A stretch of 64,000 bases of DNA from Bacteroidaceae bacterium HV4-6-C5C (GTDB lineage Bacteria > Bacteroidota > Bacteroidia > Bacteroidales > Bacteroidaceae). The notes beneath the pieces are model-generated. The model was not told where the DNA came from. It saw only the letters and a list, made by a program, of their open reading frames with translations, and did not search any database. The stretch covers positions 41,947 to 105,946 of the forward strand of contig VOIU01000011.1 of assembly GCA_007896885.1 (NCBI GenBank). The letters are read 5' to 3'. A program made the position numbers and the translations under genes. Below are positions 37,692 to 49,161 of the stretch, piece after piece. The first letter of the stretch is position 1, and each line of letters begins with the position of its first letter.

Positions 37692-38444
37692 TTATTCCCC
37701 CAATTCCTTCTTAATCCAATCGTATCCTTTTTCTTCCAACTCTAAAGCAAGTTCAGGACCAGCCGTCTTTACAATTTTCCCTTTATATAAAACATGTACA
37801 ATGTCAGGTTTTACATAGTCTAATAAGCGTTGATAGTGAGTTATCACGATACAGCTGTTTTCTGAAGTTTTCAACTTATTAACTCCCTCTGCTACAATTC
37901 GCAAAGCATCAATATCCAAGCCGGAGTCCGTTTCATCTAAAATGCTCAATAAAGGATTCAGCATCGCCATTTGGAATATTTCGTTTCGTTTCTTTTCACC
38001 TCCAGAAAAACCTTCATTAACAGAACGGTTCGCTAATTTATTATCGAGTTCTACTATTTCACGCTTCTCACGCATAAGCTTTAAAAACTCACTGGCATTC
38101 AATGTTGGTAATCCTTTATATTTAAGCTGCTCATTTACCGCCGCGCGCATGAAGTTCACCATGCTTACACCAGGAATCTCAACAGGGTACTGAAAACTCA
38201 GGAAAATTCCTTCATGACTTCTATCTTCCGGAGACATTTCCAGCAAGTCTTTTCCGCAAAAGCTTACACTCCCTTTAGTTACTTCAAAAGCCGGATTACC
38301 TACCAAAACTGCAGACAACGTACTTTTACCTGAGCCATTAGGTCCCATGATGGCATGTACTTCCCCCGGTTTAACAGTCAAATTTATACCTCTCAATATC
38401 TCTTTGCCATCAACATTGGCATGTAAATCCTTTATCTCTAACAT
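37692..38444 (-). CDS. sufC: Fe-S assembly ATPase SufC
   Basis: ABC-type ATPase without a membrane domain, 250 residues. Walker [11 protein letters not shown], signature [17 protein letters not shown] and Walker [18 protein letters not shown] with the SufC-specific ETDSGLD are present, and the His switch is in [11 protein letters not shown] hydrolysis drives conformational change in the SufBC2D scaffold. Follows sufB by 80 bp. Confidence 0.95.
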   Translation of the reverse strand: MLEIKDLHANVDGKEILRGINLTVKPGEVHAIMGPNGSGKSTLSAVLVGNPAFEVTKGSVSFCGKDLLEMSPEDRSHEGIFLSFQYPVEIPGVSMVNFMRAAVNEQLKYKGLPTLNASEFLKLMREKREIVELDNKLANRSVNEGFSGGEKKRNEIFQMAMLNPLLSILDETDSGLDIDALRIVAEGVNKLKTSENSCIVITHYQRLLDYVKPDIVHVLYKGKIVKTAGPELALELEEKGYDWIKKELGE

Positions 38445-38524
38445 TGGTATTTTTCAAATTAATTATTCGAACTTATTAAATTCATTTCTTTTTCTTGAAG
38501 AGGAACGATCTATCGGTTTTATAA

Positions 38525-39979
38525 TCAACCAACACTTCCCTCTAAAGATATAGACAATAACTTCTGTGCCTCAACAGCGAATTCCATTGGTAACTTATTT
38601 AGCACTTCTTTTGCATATCCATTAACGATAAGACCTACGGCATCTTCCGTCGAAATACCCCGTTGATTGCAATAGAAAATCTGATCTTCATTAATTTTAC
38701 TAGTGGTGGCTTCATGCTCTACAACGGCAGTTTCATTGTGAATATCCATATAAGGGAATGTATGCGCACCGCACTTATCACCAAGTAACAAAGAATCACA
38801 CTGACTATAATTACGTGCATTATCAGCTTTAGGTGAAACCCTAACCAACCCTCTATATGAATTTTCGCTATGACCGGCCGAGATGCCTTTACTTACAATA
38901 GTACTGGAAGTGTTTCGACCTAGATGAATCATCTTTGTTCCTGTATCAGCCTGTTGATAGTTATTTGTAACTGCAACACTATAGAATTCAGCCGAAGAAT
39001 TATCTCCGGTTAATATACATGAAGGGTATTTCCACGTAATAGCAGAACCCGTTTCAACCTGTGTCCATGATAGCTTACTATTAGCACCCTTACAATTACC
39101 ACGTTTGGTCACAAAGTTATAAACACCTCCCTTACCTTCGGAATCACCAGGATACCAATTCTGAACAGTACTATATTTGACTTCAGCTCTATCGTGAACT
39201 ACGATTTCAACAATAGCGGCATGAAGCTGATTTTCATCACGCATAGGAGCGGTACACCCTTCAAGGTATGATACGTATGAGTCATCATCTGCAATAATCA
39301 AGGTTCTCTCAAACTGACCTGTGTTACGGGCATTAATACGGAAATAAGTGGATAATTCCATCGGACAGCGCACTCCTTTCGGAATATAAACAAACGAACC
39401 GTCTGAAAATACTGCCGAATTAAGAGATGCAAAATAATTATCACGATAACCTACCACAGAACCGAGATACTTTTGAACTAGATCAGGATGCTCACGTACA
39501 GCTTCGCTAATTGAACAGAATATGATGCCTTTCTCCATCAGCGTTTCTTTAAATGTCGTTTTGACAGAGACAGAGTCCATAACGGCATCTACAGCCATAC
39601 CACTTAAAGCCATTTGCTCTTCAAGGGGGATGCCTAGCTTATTAAAAGTCTTCAGCAACTCCGGATCAACTTCATCCAAACTCTTCGGACCTTCTTTCTT
39701 TTTGGTTGGGTCAGCATAATATGATATAGCTTGATAGTCTATCGCAGGAATACGCAAATGAGCCCATGTTGGCATCTCCATAGTTAACCAATGCTGATAT
39801 GCTTTTAGCCTAAATTCCAAAAGCCATTCAGGCTCATTTTTCTTTGAAGAGATTAGCCTTACCACATCTTCATTGAGACCTCGTTCAATAACATCAGTAT
39901 CAACGTCAGTAGTAAAACCATATTTATATTTCTCTTTTGTGAGTTCCTTTACATATTTATTTGGTTCTTCGACTTGCAT
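38525..39979 (-). CDS. sufB: SUF scaffold component SufB
   Basis: 484 residues. SufB family blocks [76 protein letters not shown] and the C-terminal [24 protein letters not shown] are all present. Contains the Cys in the beta-helix core used for sulfur transfer ([10 protein letters not shown]). Its start overlaps the cvpA stop by about 23 bp. The order sufB-C-D-S is the common Bacteroidetes SUF operon without sufE. Confidence 0.95.
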   Translation of the reverse strand: MQVEEPNKYVKELTKEKYKYGFTTDVDTDVIERGLNEDVVRLISSKKNEPEWLLEFRLKAYQHWLTMEMPTWAHLRIPAIDYQAISYYADPTKKKEGPKSLDEVDPELLKTFNKLGIPLEEQMALSGMAVDAVMDSVSVKTTFKETLMEKGIIFCSISEAVREHPDLVQKYLGSVVGYRDNYFASLNSAVFSDGSFVYIPKGVRCPMELSTYFRINARNTGQFERTLIIADDDSYVSYLEGCTAPMRDENQLHAAIVEIVVHDRAEVKYSTVQNWYPGDSEGKGGVYNFVTKRGNCKGANSKLSWTQVETGSAITWKYPSCILTGDNSSAEFYSVAVTNNYQQADTGTKMIHLGRNTSSTIVSKGISAGHSENSYRGLVRVSPKADNARNYSQCDSLLLGDKCGAHTFPYMDIHNETAVVEHEATTSKINEDQIFYCNQRGISTEDAVGLIVNGYAKEVLNKLPMEFAVEAQKLLSISLEGSVG

Positions 39980-40475
39980 TTTCTTTTATTATATATTGTT
40001 TTGTAATACGATTCGCTGCAGGGAAGAATACACCTGCAAACGACTTAGTCGGATAATATAACACTGATTCAGTCTTCTTTGTTTGAGATATTAGTTTATT
40101 ATGTGAATCAACAAAGTCTATAATGCATAGAAGCAGACTTATTAATATGAGATACTTCAAGGCTCCAATTCCAGCCCCAAGCCACCGATTCAGCCATCCT
40201 AAAGAAACTGTTTCCATTAATTTAGTCAACAGAGAAGCCGCAACAGTAAATAAAACCGGGACAAGAATCCAGATTATAATAAATGCCAAAACTTGTGCAA
40301 CAGTCATCGAATGCGTTACAGTGGGACACAACTTTGTTGCCAAGGATGTGTACAAGGCTTTCGCTACAAGTAATCCCACGACAAGACCTAAAATAGAGGC
40401 AAGCTGTTTTACAAAACCTTTTCTAAAACCAATAATAGCACCCACCAAGAAAACCAGAATAATAAAAATATCCAT
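39957..40475 (-). CDS. cvpA: CvpA family inner-membrane protein
   Basis: About 172 residues with four hydrophobic helices and the CvpA-family start [34 protein letters not shown]. CvpA was named for colicin V production in E. coli; in other bacteria it affects envelope stress or secretion, and its exact activity is unknown. Start chosen at 40475, where family similarity begins; a reading from 40541 would add 22 residues that fall in the inverted repeat region. Sits between infB and sufB. Confidence 0.85.
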   Translation of the reverse strand: MDIFIILVFLVGAIIGFRKGFVKQLASILGLVVGLLVAKALYTSLATKLCPTVTHSMTVAQVLAFIIIWILVPVLFTVAASLLTKLMETVSLGWLNRWLGAGIGALKYLILISLLLCIIDFVDSHNKLISQTKKTESVLYYPTKSFAGVFFPAANRITKQYIIKENASRRTK

Positions 40476-40496
40476 AGCTGTTATATAATATACAAA

Positions 40497-40563
40497 TTGA
40501 CAATTGAAAGTTGAAATTGACAATCTTATAATCATTATCAACTATCAACTTTCAATTGCCAAT
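40497..40563. repeat. Imperfect 19-bp inverted repeat upstream of cvpA
   Basis: ATTGACAATTGAAAGTTGA (40497-40515) is the reverse complement of TCAACTTTCAATTGCCAAT (40545-40563) except for one base, across a 29-nt spacer that itself repeats the AATTGACAAT motif. No T run follows on either strand, so it is not a plain terminator. It may be a small dispersed repeat or an mRNA stem between infB and cvpA. Confidence 0.75.
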
Positions 40564-40611
40564 ACTTTTTGTTAAAACATTGTTTCAAAAAAGCACTAAG
40601 CTTTTTGCTTA

Positions 40612-43600
40612 TTATAATGTCTGTTTTACTTCTATTTCTTCGTAAGATTCTATAATATCTCCAACCTTAATATCATTGCAGCCTGTCAGACTGATACCAC
40701 ATTCAAAGTTAGTACCAACCTCTTTAACATCATCTTTAAAGCGCTTCAATGCATTAATAGAACCGGCATAAATAACAATACCATCACGAATCAGACGAGC
40801 CTTATCAGAACGTTTCACCTTTCCAGTCTTAACCATTGCCCCAGCTACCAAACCAACCTTAGTTATATTGAAGACTTCACGTACTTCAATTGTAGCAGTA
40901 ACCTGTTCTTTCAACTGAGGTGCAAGCATACCTTCCATTGCAGATTTAACTTCTTCAATGGCATCATAAATAACAGAATATTTACGAATGTCAACTCCAT
41001 CTTGCTCAGCCTGTCTTCCAGCAGCACTAGAAGGACGCACTTGGAATCCAATGATAATGGCGTCTGAAGCAGCAGCTAAAGAAACATCTGATTCTGAAAT
41101 CTGTCCAACACCTTTATGAATAACATTAACCTGAACCTGCTCTGTAGATAGTTTTATCAAAGAATCACTTAATGCCTCTACAGAACCATCAACGTCACCC
41201 TTGACAATAATATTTAACTCGTGGAAGTCACCCAGTGCCAAACGACGTCCCACTTCATCTAGCGTTAACATCTTTTGGGTACGTAAGCCTTGCTCACGCT
41301 GTAATTGTTCGCGCTTATTTGTGATTTCACGGGCTTCTTGCTCAGTGTCCAGCACATGGAAAGTGTCTCCTGCCGCAGGAGCCCCATTGAGACCAAGGAT
41401 CAATACAGGCTCTGAAGGACCGGCCTGCTTCATCCGTTGATTACGCTCATTAAACATCGCTTTCACTTTACCGTAAGAGGTTCCAGCAAGAACTATATCA
41501 CCTACGTGCAACGTACCATTAGAAACCAGCACAGTAGCAACATAACCGCGACCTTTATCCAAAGATGATTCTATAATAGAACCTGTAGCTTTACGATCCG
41601 GATTAGCCTTTAGATCGAGCATCTCCGCTTCCAGAAGAACTTTTTCCAATAATTCCAAGATGCCAATACCTTTCTTCGCTGAGATGTCTTGGGATTGATA
41701 TTTACCACCCCATTCCTCAACTAAGTAATTCATACCAGCTAGTTCTTCTTTTATTTTATCCGGGTTAGCACCAGGTTTATCTATTTTATTTATTGCAAAC
41801 ACAATAGGAACACCAGCAGCCATTGCATGATTGATAGCTTCCTTCGTTTGTGGCATTACATTATCATCTGCTGCAACAATAATGATAACAACATCCGTAA
41901 CCTTTGCGCCACGAGCACGCATCGCAGTAAACGCTTCATGCCCTGGAGTATCAAGGAAAGTGATCTTACGTCCATTTTCCAAAGTTACGTTATAAGCACC
42001 AATATGCTGTGTAATGCCACCAGCTTCACCGGCAATAACATTTGCCTTACGGATGTAGTCCAGCAAAGACGTTTTACCATGGTCAACGTGTCCCATCACA
42101 GTAACAATAGGCGCACGAGGTTGCAAGTCGTCCTCTACATCCTCTTCTTCGACAATTGCTTGTGCAACTTCGGCACTAACATACTCCGTTTTATATCCGA
42201 ATTCCTCTGCGACCAAATTAATTGTTTCAGCATCCAACCGCTGATTGATTGAAACCATCATACCGACACTCATACAAGTTGCTATAACCTGAGTAACTTG
42301 TACATCCATCATATTGGCCAACTCATTAGCAGTTACAAACTCTGTAATTTTCAAGACTCTGCTATCTGCCATTTCTTGATCTTCCAGTTCCTGCAAGCGA
42401 TTAGAGGCTATATCACGTTTCTCCTTACGATATTTCGCTGTTTTATTTTTGCCTTTGGAAGTTAAGCGGGCAAGCGTTTCTTTCACCTGCTTAGCAACAT
42501 CCTCTTCACTTACCTCTTGCTTAATAATAGGCTTTTTAAAACGATCTTTGCCCTTATTATTTTTATTATTTGCAGGGTTAGGTCTATTTACATTACCTTC
42601 AGCCGGACGTTGGAAATTGGACGCATTACTAATATCAACTTTTTCTTTATTAATACGGTTCCTTTTCTTTTTAACCCCGTTATCTTGCTCTTTATTATCT
42701 TTATTATCTTTTTGCTTAGTATTATCCTCACGACGAATCTCCTTTATAATAGCCTCTTTCATGAGTTTCTTTTGATCTTGGCGCAGTTTTTCTTTTTCTT
42801 CGCGTTCTTTTCGTTTCTCTTCCTTTGTTTTCTTTTTGGGACGCGTAGACTGATTCAATGTCGCTAAATCTATTTGACCGATAATATTGATCTTAGAGAC
42901 AAATTCAGGCTTATGGAGAGTAAATATTTCATTCTCTTCACTTGCTTTTACTGTTTCCACTTCTTTCTTTATTTCCTCTATTACTTCTTTTTCAGAAGGT
43001 TTTTCAATAATTTCTTCTTTCTTATATACTTTCTCAGTATTTGCTTTCTCTTCTGCAACCGGATTAACCGTTTCAACAGGTTTTTCTTCAACAACCTCTA
43101 CTGCTTCAACCACTTCAACAGGTTCTACAGTTTTTTCTTCATGTACCGGTTCTGGTGCCACTACAGTAGTTTTCACCTCTGCCTCATCTTTCGAAGGATG
43201 ATGAGGCTTCTCAACAACTTCTTCAACAGGTTTTTCTGGTGCTGCAGATTGATGGCTCAGTTTATCCAAATCTATCTTGCCGACAGGTTTAAACTTTGGG
43301 CGAATATCTTCAGGAATAACGGTTTTTATAACATCCTCACTTTTCGGTTTCTCAGCTTGAGCAGCTGTTTCATACCCATCAATAGCTACCGAAGCTTTAT
43401 TTCTGTCTTTATTCTGTCTTTCTTGAATAAAACGTTCGGACTCTAATCTAAGATTCTTATCTGTGCTGAATTCCTTGACAAGTAGCGCATATTGTTCTTC
43501 ACTAATCTTCGTATTAGGATTTGCCTCCACAGTAAAACCTTTCTTCTGTAAGAATTCAACCACGGTAGCAATTCCCACATTCAAATCTCTTGTAACTTTG

Positions 43601-43617
43601 TTTAACCTTATCGTCAT
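40612..43617 (-). CDS. infB: Translation initiation factor IF-2
   Basis: 1001 residues. IF2 N-terminal domain ([28 protein letters not shown]), then a long Lys/Glu/Val-rich low-complexity region (about 85-390), then the GTPase core: G1 [11 protein letters not shown] near residue 508, G3 [16 protein letters not shown]4 [12 protein letters not shown], and the C-terminal domains for fMet-tRNA binding ([16 protein letters not shown] and the final [16 protein letters not shown]). About 110 residues longer than E. coli IF-2 because of the low-complexity stretch. Confidence 0.97.
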   Translation of the reverse strand: MTIRLNKVTRDLNVGIATVVEFLQKKGFTVEANPNTKISEEQYALLVKEFSTDKNLRLESERFIQERQNKDRNKASVAIDGYETAAQAEKPKSEDVIKTVIPEDIRPKFKPVGKIDLDKLSHQSAAPEKPVEEVVEKPHHPSKDEAEVKTTVVAPEPVHEEKTVEPVEVVEAVEVVEEKPVETVNPVAEEKANTEKVYKKEEIIEKPSEKEVIEEIKKEVETVKASEENEIFTLHKPEFVSKINIIGQIDLATLNQSTRPKKKTKEEKRKEREEKEKLRQDQKKLMKEAIIKEIRREDNTKQKDNKDNKEQDNGVKKKRNRINKEKVDISNASNFQRPAEGNVNRPNPANNKNNKGKDRFKKPIIKQEVSEEDVAKQVKETLARLTSKGKNKTAKYRKEKRDIASNRLQELEDQEMADSRVLKITEFVTANELANMMDVQVTQVIATCMSVGMMVSINQRLDAETINLVAEEFGYKTEYVSAEVAQAIVEEEDVEDDLQPRAPIVTVMGHVDHGKTSLLDYIRKANVIAGEAGGITQHIGAYNVTLENGRKITFLDTPGHEAFTAMRARGAKVTDVVIIIVAADDNVMPQTKEAINHAMAAGVPIVFAINKIDKPGANPDKIKEELAGMNYLVEEWGGKYQSQDISAKKGIGILELLEKVLLEAEMLDLKANPDRKATGSIIESSLDKGRGYVATVLVSNGTLHVGDIVLAGTSYGKVKAMFNERNQRMKQAGPSEPVLILGLNGAPAAGDTFHVLDTEQEAREITNKREQLQREQGLRTQKMLTLDEVGRRLALGDFHELNIIVKGDVDGSVEALSDSLIKLSTEQVQVNVIHKGVGQISESDVSLAAASDAIIIGFQVRPSSAAGRQAEQDGVDIRKYSVIYDAIEEVKSAMEGMLAPQLKEQVTATIEVREVFNITKVGLVAGAMVKTGKVKRSDKARLIRDGIVIYAGSINALKRFKDDVKEVGTNFECGISLTGCNDIKVGDIIESYEEIEVKQTL

Positions 43618-43678
43618 ACTTTAAATTTAATGAATAATTAGAGAAAGAAGCTATTAGAACCCGAACGAAGGCTGATTA

Positions 43679-44950
43679 CTATTCGTTACCACCCTCTTCT
43701 TCAAACTCCGCTCTCAAAATGCGTAATACCTCATCCACTGTTCCCTCTTCCAAATCAGCTTTTTCAATCAACATCTCACGGGGAGCACTCAATACTGCTT
43801 TTGCAGTGTCTATGCCAATTCCTTTAATAGCATCAATAACCCAGCCATCAATTTCATCACGGAACTCATCCAAATAAATATCTTCGTCTTCCACAGCTTG
43901 ATCAAGTTCGCGAAATACGTCAATAGTATATTCGGTCAACATACTGGCCAGTTTAATATTCAGACCTCCTTTACCAATGGCTAAAGACACTTCTTCGGGT
44001 TTAAGAAATACCTCTGCCTTATGTTCTTCTTCATTCAGACGAATAGAAGATATCTTAGCCGGGCTAAGAGCACGTTGAATAAATAATTGAGTATTTGATG
44101 TGTAGTTAATCACATCAATATTTTCATTTCGTAATTCCCGTACAATACCATGTATACGGCTACCTTTTACACCGACACATGCACCTACAGGATCAATACG
44201 ATCATCATAAGACTCAACAGCTATTTTTGCTCGCTCACCTGGAATGCGTGCTATCTTCTTAATAGTGATTAGTCCGTCGTTAATTTCCGGTACTTCCATC
44301 TCGAACAAGCGTTGCAAGAAAACAGGTGATGTACGCGAAAGGATTATTTTAGGGTTATTATTCTTGTTGTCTACACGAGCAACAACAGCACGTGCTGTCT
44401 CTCCCTTACGATAGAAGTCACTTGGAATTTGTTCAACTTTAGGAAGAAGTAATTCATTTCCCTCATCATCCAACAGAAGCATTTCTTTTTTCCATATTTG
44501 ATAAACTTCAGCATTAATAATTGAGCCAACTTTATCAATATATTTATTGTAGATGCTATCCTTTTCCAGTTCCAATATTTTAGAAGCCAATGTCTGACGT
44601 AGATTCAAAATTGCCCGACGTCCAAACTTAGCAAAATTCACTTCATCAGTAACTTCCTCGCCAACTTCATAAGAAGCATCAATTTTCTGAGCTTCGGTCA
44701 AAGAAATTTGCACATTAGGATTAGTCAGATTTTCATCCGCAACAACCTCCCTGTTACGCCATATTTCAAAATCCCCTTTATCCGGATTAACGATAACATC
44801 ATAGTTCTCGTCCGTACCAAACATCTTTGAAATCACACTACGAAACGACTCTTCAAGAACACTTACCATCGTTGTTCTATCGATATTTTTCAGTTCTTTA
44901 AATTCCGAAAAGGTATCTATCAAGCTGACAGTTTCTTCTTTCTTGGCCAT
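43679..44950 (-). CDS. nusA: Transcription elongation/termination factor NusA
   Basis: 423 residues. NusA N-terminal domain (FSEFKELKNIDRTTMVSVLEESFRSVI), S1 domain (VGSIINAEVYQIWKKEMLLLDDEG), KH1/KH2 (GERAKIAVESYDDRIDPVGACVGVKGSRIHGIVREL and VSLAIGKGGLNIKLASMLT) and one helical repeat at the end. Affects pausing, termination and antitermination. Starts 1 bp after the rimP stop, so they are translationally coupled, as in the E. coli rimP-nusA-infB operon. Confidence 0.96.
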   Translation of the reverse strand: MAKKEETVSLIDTFSEFKELKNIDRTTMVSVLEESFRSVISKMFGTDENYDVIVNPDKGDFEIWRNREVVADENLTNPNVQISLTEAQKIDASYEVGEEVTDEVNFAKFGRRAILNLRQTLASKILELEKDSIYNKYIDKVGSIINAEVYQIWKKEMLLLDDEGNELLLPKVEQIPSDFYRKGETARAVVARVDNKNNNPKIILSRTSPVFLQRLFEMEVPEINDGLITIKKIARIPGERAKIAVESYDDRIDPVGACVGVKGSRIHGIVRELRNENIDVINYTSNTQLFIQRALSPAKISSIRLNEEEHKAEVFLKPEEVSLAIGKGGLNIKLASMLTEYTIDVFRELDQAVEDEDIYLDEFRDEIDGWVIDAIKGIGIDTAKAVLSAPREMLIEKADLEEGTVDEVLRILRAEFEEEGGNE

Positions 44951-44951
44951 A

Positions 44952-45419
44952 TTATTTAAAACTGATTAAGTATTTAGTATATTTTATTCCATCATATGTA
45001 AAAGATTCATCCTCTTCTAACAACTTAGGGCGCTTAGCTCCCTCCGGCTTTACTTTTTTTTCTATACTTATTGTGAATCGGTTCTCCTCCACAGCCTTGA
45101 GTACTCCGGCAAATTTCTTTCCCTCTTTTGTCAACACTTCAACTTCTTCACCTAAATGATTGTAATATTGCTGAATAACCTTGAAAGGTTGTCCAATGCC
45201 GGCAGATCCAACTTCTAATTCGAAATCTTCCACCTCACGATTTAATTTAGACTCGATATAACGGCTCAGCTCGACGCAATCCTCGATCCATACACCATCT
45301 TTATGATCTATCTCAACCACAATCTTACCATCTGGAGTCACAACAACTTCAACCAAGAAGTAATCTTTTCCTTCAAGCCATTCGTCAACAATCTGACAAA
45401 CTAATTCTTTTTTAATCAT
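44952..45419 (-). CDS. rimP: Ribosome maturation factor RimP
   Basis: 155 residues with the RimP pattern: VVVTPDGKIVVEIDHKDGVWIEDCVELSRYIESKL, then DFELEVGSAGIGQPFKVIQQYYNHLGEEVEVLTK. The family motif S-P-G is SAG here. Binds 30S and helps its late maturation. First gene of the transcript, preceded by a full promoter and a hairpin with a T run just before the ATG. Weak identity to E. coli RimP, but the operon position is decisive. Confidence 0.9.
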   Translation of the reverse strand: MIKKELVCQIVDEWLEGKDYFLVEVVVTPDGKIVVEIDHKDGVWIEDCVELSRYIESKLNREVEDFELEVGSAGIGQPFKVIQQYYNHLGEEVEVLTKEGKKFAGVLKAVEENRFTISIEKKVKPEGAKRPKLLEEDESFTYDGIKYTKYLISFK

Positions 45420-45437
45420 TGATAAGCTTTATAAGAA

Positions 45438-45462
45438 TAAAAAAAGGAGCTTACTTGCCCCT
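45438..45462 (-). promoter_or_regulatory. Attenuator-like hairpin in the rimP leader
   Basis: On the minus strand AGGGGC (45462-45457) and GCTCCT (45450-45445) pair around AAGTAA and run into six T (45444-45439), about 20 nt before the rimP ATG. It lies inside the transcript predicted from 45486, so it is a leader element rather than an upstream terminator. Stem is short (six pairs, one G-U). Confidence 0.5.
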
Positions 45463-45485
45463 CCACCTTTCATCCATTGCGGTTG

Positions 45486-45517
45486 CAAAGATATAAATAA
45501 TCTATTCGTCTGCAAAA
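45486..45517 (-). promoter_or_regulatory. Promoter of rimP-nusA-infB
   Basis: Minus-strand TTTTG (45517-45513), 19 bp, TATCTTTG (45493-45486): near-consensus Bacteroidetes promoter. Leader of about 60 nt. Confidence 0.85.
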
Positions 45518-45573
45518 TATTAGAAAGAAAAGAAAGATCTGCAACTGAACTTAGTACCTATATAATATAAAAC

Positions 45574-45609
45574 AAGGGGTTATTCATCACTTTCTGATAA
45601 ATACCCCTT
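45574..45609 (-). terminator. Terminator after the GH3 gene
   Basis: AAGGGG (45574-45579) and CCCCTT (45604-45609) close a hairpin whose inner arms also pair partly. Read leftward it ends the GH3 transcript just before the rimP promoter. Read rightward it is followed by T7, so it may work in both directions. Confidence 0.75.
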
Positions 45610-45635
45610 ATTTTTTTCGAGTAAGAGCTTAACTC

Positions 45636-48113
45636 TTATTTATTAGGTTCCTCCCACTTTTTCGTATCGGTGCAAACCACACGAGTCGTCTGATTTCCTA
45701 CCTGAATACGAAAATCACCTTTCTCTAATATCCACTTGCCATCATATCCAACAAAAGCCAGATCGGAAGCTTTCAATTTCAACGTAACGGTTTTGGTTTC
45801 TCCCGGCTTTAACTCTACTTTCTCAAAAGCTCTAAGCCGACGAGTATCTGGTGTCAAAGAAGCTACCAAATCACTACTAAACAACAGAACACTTTCTTTG
45901 CCCGATTGACTACCTACATTTCTCACATCAACAGTAAATGTCAATATGTCATCAGCTGTAAAGCTTGACTTATCTACTTTCAAGTTGCTATACTCAAAAT
46001 TTGTATAACATAGGCCATATCCAAAAGCCCATTGTACGGAAACCTGAGCATCATAATTGTATGCCCCTTCCATCTGTTTTCCAATATGTTCGCATGGCTT
46101 ATAGTCATAAGTAATCAAAGAGTTGATTTCTTTCGGATAAGTATAAGGCATTTTACCACTAAAGTTAACATCACCAGCAATTAAATTAGCTAAAGCATCA
46201 CCCCCATAATTTCCAGGAAGCATAATATTAACAACAGCCTTAGCCAAAGGCTCTATCTCACTGATAATGCGTGGACGCCCTTCATTTAAGACTAGTATGA
46301 TAGGCTTTCCTGTTTTAGCGAGAGCCTTCACTAAATCAATTTGATTCTGTGAAAGAAATAGATTTGTCAAATTACCCGGAGTTTCACAATATGAGTTTTC
46401 TCCGATACAGGCTACAATATAGTCAACATTGGCAGCTGCCTGTACTGCCCTATCTATCTCCGGAGTATTTTCTTCCCACCAACTACCTTCTTTTTTATAA
46501 GTAACCCCCGGTTCATAAACGATATGATCTACACCAAGCTTATTCGCAAAAGATTTAAGAATGGTATTGTAGCCTATCGCACATTCATCAGCTTTATCAC
46601 CTTGCCAAGAGTAAGACCAGCCTCCATTAAGGGTACGCATTGAGTTAGCATTCGGACCTGTAATCAACACTTTAGTTTCTTTTTGTAAAGGTAATACTCT
46701 ATCTGTATTTTTCAATAGCACCATCGACTCTTCCGCTGCATGCAGAGCTGCATTAGCATGTTCCACACCACCAAACAGCGGATAATCTTTCAAATTATTA
46801 TAAGGTTTATCAAATAAATTAAGACGATATTTCAAGCGTAATACACGTCGAGCTGCATCATCTATACGACTCATTGGAACTTCCCCCTCATCTACCAGCT
46901 CTTTCAAGAGTGTGCAAAAGCGCCAATCGTAAGGATCCATAGACATATCAATACCTGCATTAATTGCTATTTTTATAGCTTCCTTTTTATTCGCAGCAAT
47001 ATGATCGCGACTATAAAGGTTATTTATATCAGCCCAGTCGGTTACAACAACTCCATCCCACTGCAAATCCTCCTTCAACCATTTCGTAAGCAACTCGTAG
47101 TTAGCATGGAAGGGCAAGCCATTATTCATAGCAGAATTCACCATCACTGATAAAGCTCCCGCCCTGATTGCAGCAAGAAAAGGTGCGAAGTGTTTCTCAC
47201 GCATATCCTGTTGTGTAATAGATGACGGGGTTCGATCTTTACCAGAAACAGGAACTCCATATCCCATATAATGCTTCAAACATGCAGCAATATTGTTTAT
47301 CCCTATATGATTTGCATCCTCTCCCTGAAAGCCTATAACCGATTCACGCCCCATCGTAGCATTCAGGTAGCTATCTTCGCCAAAGTTTTCCCACATACGG
47401 GGCCAACGCGGGTCACGTCCTAAATCAATAACCGGAGCAAAAGTCCATGGAATGCTTCCCGCTCTCGTTTCATACGCAGATATGCGCGAACCTTCGCGAA
47501 CCAACTGCCGATTAAAAGTTGCAGCCATGTTAATGCCTTGAGGAAAGAATGTACCCCCCAATGTGTAAGTCGTACCATGGATCTGATCAACTCCGTAAAT
47601 ACAAGGAATGCCGATTTCCTTCATTGACTTTTCCTGTATCCGCTTTATTATTTCCTGCCATTTACCTACACTTTGTGCAACCCCATTGGGTACATTCAAG
47701 ATAGAACCGACTTTATATTTCCCAATAACAGAATCTAACATTGCTTCGTTCAGCTGAAAACCTCCGCTAGTCTGTATGGCCTGAATTTTAAGATAGATCT
47801 GACCTAAAACATCTTTATTGGGCATACCCTTACTCAGATCGTAATCTTTATCTAATTTATAAGTCTTAAGGATTTTCTTAAGATCGCTTACTTTGAAGTT
47901 ATCCGGATTTATTCCTGCAAAAGGATTAGAACTTTTCGCTAGTACATCAATTGTCAACTGGGTCATTTGCCCTATTTTCTCCTCCAAAGTCATTTTTTTC
48001 AGCATAGCATCAATCTGAGCTTCTATTTTCGGATCTCTTGGAATAGGAGATGCTTGGGCAAATACCAAAACAACAGCATTTACAAAAAACAGTAACAATA
48101 AAATTTTTCTCAT
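45636..48113 (-). CDS. Secreted GH3 beta-glucosidase (BglX-like)
   Basis: 825 residues with signal peptide (cleavage after FAQ20). GH3 (beta/alpha)8 domain from about 25-430 with [35 protein letters not shown] and the nucleophile Asp in [11 protein letters not shown] near residue 358. The alpha/beta sandwich follows with [15 protein letters not shown], then [28 protein letters not shown], a fibronectin-III-like domain at the end. Periplasmic beta-glucosidase, substrate not determinable here. No SusC/SusD pair nearby, so it is not in a typical polysaccharide locus. Confidence 0.92.
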   Translation of the reverse strand: MRKILLLLFFVNAVVLVFAQASPIPRDPKIEAQIDAMLKKMTLEEKIGQMTQLTIDVLAKSSNPFAGINPDNFKVSDLKKILKTYKLDKDYDLSKGMPNKDVLGQIYLKIQAIQTSGGFQLNEAMLDSVIGKYKVGSILNVPNGVAQSVGKWQEIIKRIQEKSMKEIGIPCIYGVDQIHGTTYTLGGTFFPQGINMAATFNRQLVREGSRISAYETRAGSIPWTFAPVIDLGRDPRWPRMWENFGEDSYLNATMGRESVIGFQGEDANHIGINNIAACLKHYMGYGVPVSGKDRTPSSITQQDMREKHFAPFLAAIRAGALSVMVNSAMNNGLPFHANYELLTKWLKEDLQWDGVVVTDWADINNLYSRDHIAANKKEAIKIAINAGIDMSMDPYDWRFCTLLKELVDEGEVPMSRIDDAARRVLRLKYRLNLFDKPYNNLKDYPLFGGVEHANAALHAAEESMVLLKNTDRVLPLQKETKVLITGPNANSMRTLNGGWSYSWQGDKADECAIGYNTILKSFANKLGVDHIVYEPGVTYKKEGSWWEENTPEIDRAVQAAANVDYIVACIGENSYCETPGNLTNLFLSQNQIDLVKALAKTGKPIILVLNEGRPRIISEIEPLAKAVVNIMLPGNYGGDALANLIAGDVNFSGKMPYTYPKEINSLITYDYKPCEHIGKQMEGAYNYDAQVSVQWAFGYGLCYTNFEYSNLKVDKSSFTADDILTFTVDVRNVGSQSGKESVLLFSSDLVASLTPDTRRLRAFEKVELKPGETKTVTLKLKASDLAFVGYDGKWILEKGDFRIQVGNQTTRVVCTDTKKWEEPNK

Positions 48114-48145
48114 GGCATTATTAATATAACTAAATAATATTCGTG

Positions 48146-48153
48146 CAAATATA
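48146..48153 (-). promoter_or_regulatory. -7 box of the GH3 gene
   Basis: Minus-strand TATATTTG, perfect TAnnTTTG, about 33 bp before the ATG; TTG occurs 24 bp upstream, beyond ideal spacing. Confidence 0.55.
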
Positions 48154-48195
48154 AAATATTGATGAGGTATAATTATGCAATCAGATGAATATCTT

Positions 48196-48894
48196 TCAAA
48201 AGTTAATGCGAAATTGCCTCAGTTCGTTTCTCAACATCTTGGCATTGCCGTTTGTCAGATCATCAAGCAATCTCCAAAAGCCATCTCCATGATTCATCTC
48301 ACGAGTATGTGATAATTCATGCAAAAGCACATAATCAATCAAATGACTAGGAAGTAAAAGCAGATAACAAGATAAATTAATTGTTTTTCGAGCAGAACAG
48401 CTTCCCCAACGACCTTTGCTTGAATTGACACTAACAGACTCATAAGATAAATTATGCAACTGAGCGAGCATTGATAGTCTAGAAGGGAGAACCGCTTTAG
48501 CGTTTTTCCGCAACGCTTCCAAAATTACTTTATAGAACCAGGCTTGAAGTTCCGCATTATTAAAATCAGCGTCAGGAGGGCAAATTATGCGAGTATGCCC
48601 AGCTTCAGTATGAGATAGGAAGCGCTTTCTTTCTCCAACAACCAAATCAAGCTTAAATAAATCAGCATCTATTTTAAAGTTAAGATCAATAAAAGTTTGC
48701 GCCTGATTTACCTGAGCCGACTTAAGCTTGGGGCGTAACTTTTCTATGGCATTTTTCAATTCACCTATAGAAGTTCCCAACGGTACTGTTACATAAATCA
48801 CATCATTTTTAGTCCTGAATGTCAGCCTGCGTGCCCGGCTATTTTCAGTAACCCAAAATAATCCAAGCTCCATATCTACAAATTCTCTTTTCAC
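48196..48894 (-). CDS. YgjP-like metallopeptidase domain protein (DUF45)
   Basis: About 232 residues. The signature [22 protein letters not shown] followed by [23 protein letters not shown] is that of the YgjP/WLM-like zinc peptidase family: HELSH plus a third His eight residues on. [19 protein letters not shown] near the start is also typical. Substrate unknown. Start uncertain: GTG at 48894 ([11 protein letters not shown]) keeps the conserved N-terminal strand; ATG at 48873 would give 225 residues, while ATG at 48963 adds an unmatched hydrophobic leader. Confidence 0.82.
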   Translation of the reverse strand: MKREFVDMELGLFWVTENSRARRLTFRTKNDVIYVTVPLGTSIGELKNAIEKLRPKLKSAQVNQAQTFIDLNFKIDADLFKLDLVVGERKRFLSHTEAGHTRIICPPDADFNNAELQAWFYKVILEALRKNAKAVLPSRLSMLAQLHNLSYESVSVNSSKGRWGSCSARKTINLSCYLLLLPSHLIDYVLLHELSHTREMNHGDGFWRLLDDLTNGNAKMLRNELRQFRINF

Positions 48895-49161
48895 CGAATC
48901 ATATTTAACATACAATATCACCGGACAAATAAACGAATTCTTTAGAAAACGGCCAAAAAACATTTAGAAAAACGAACAATGTGTTCAAAAACGAACACAT
49001 TAAACACCTTATAACACATTAAATATCAGCAAATTATTACTTTGGCATCAAATTTGAATGTAAACAATATAGTATATATTAAAAAATAAACCACAACTTT
49101 AATGCAACTTTTATATATACTGATACGTCTAATATACAGTAACATCTAAATAAATGAAGCT

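Noticed and set aside
42449..43446. Long Phe/Ser-rich reading frames antisense to infB
   Set aside because: They mirror the Lys/Glu-rich low-complexity part of IF-2; composition follows from the opposite strand, with no recognisable domain.
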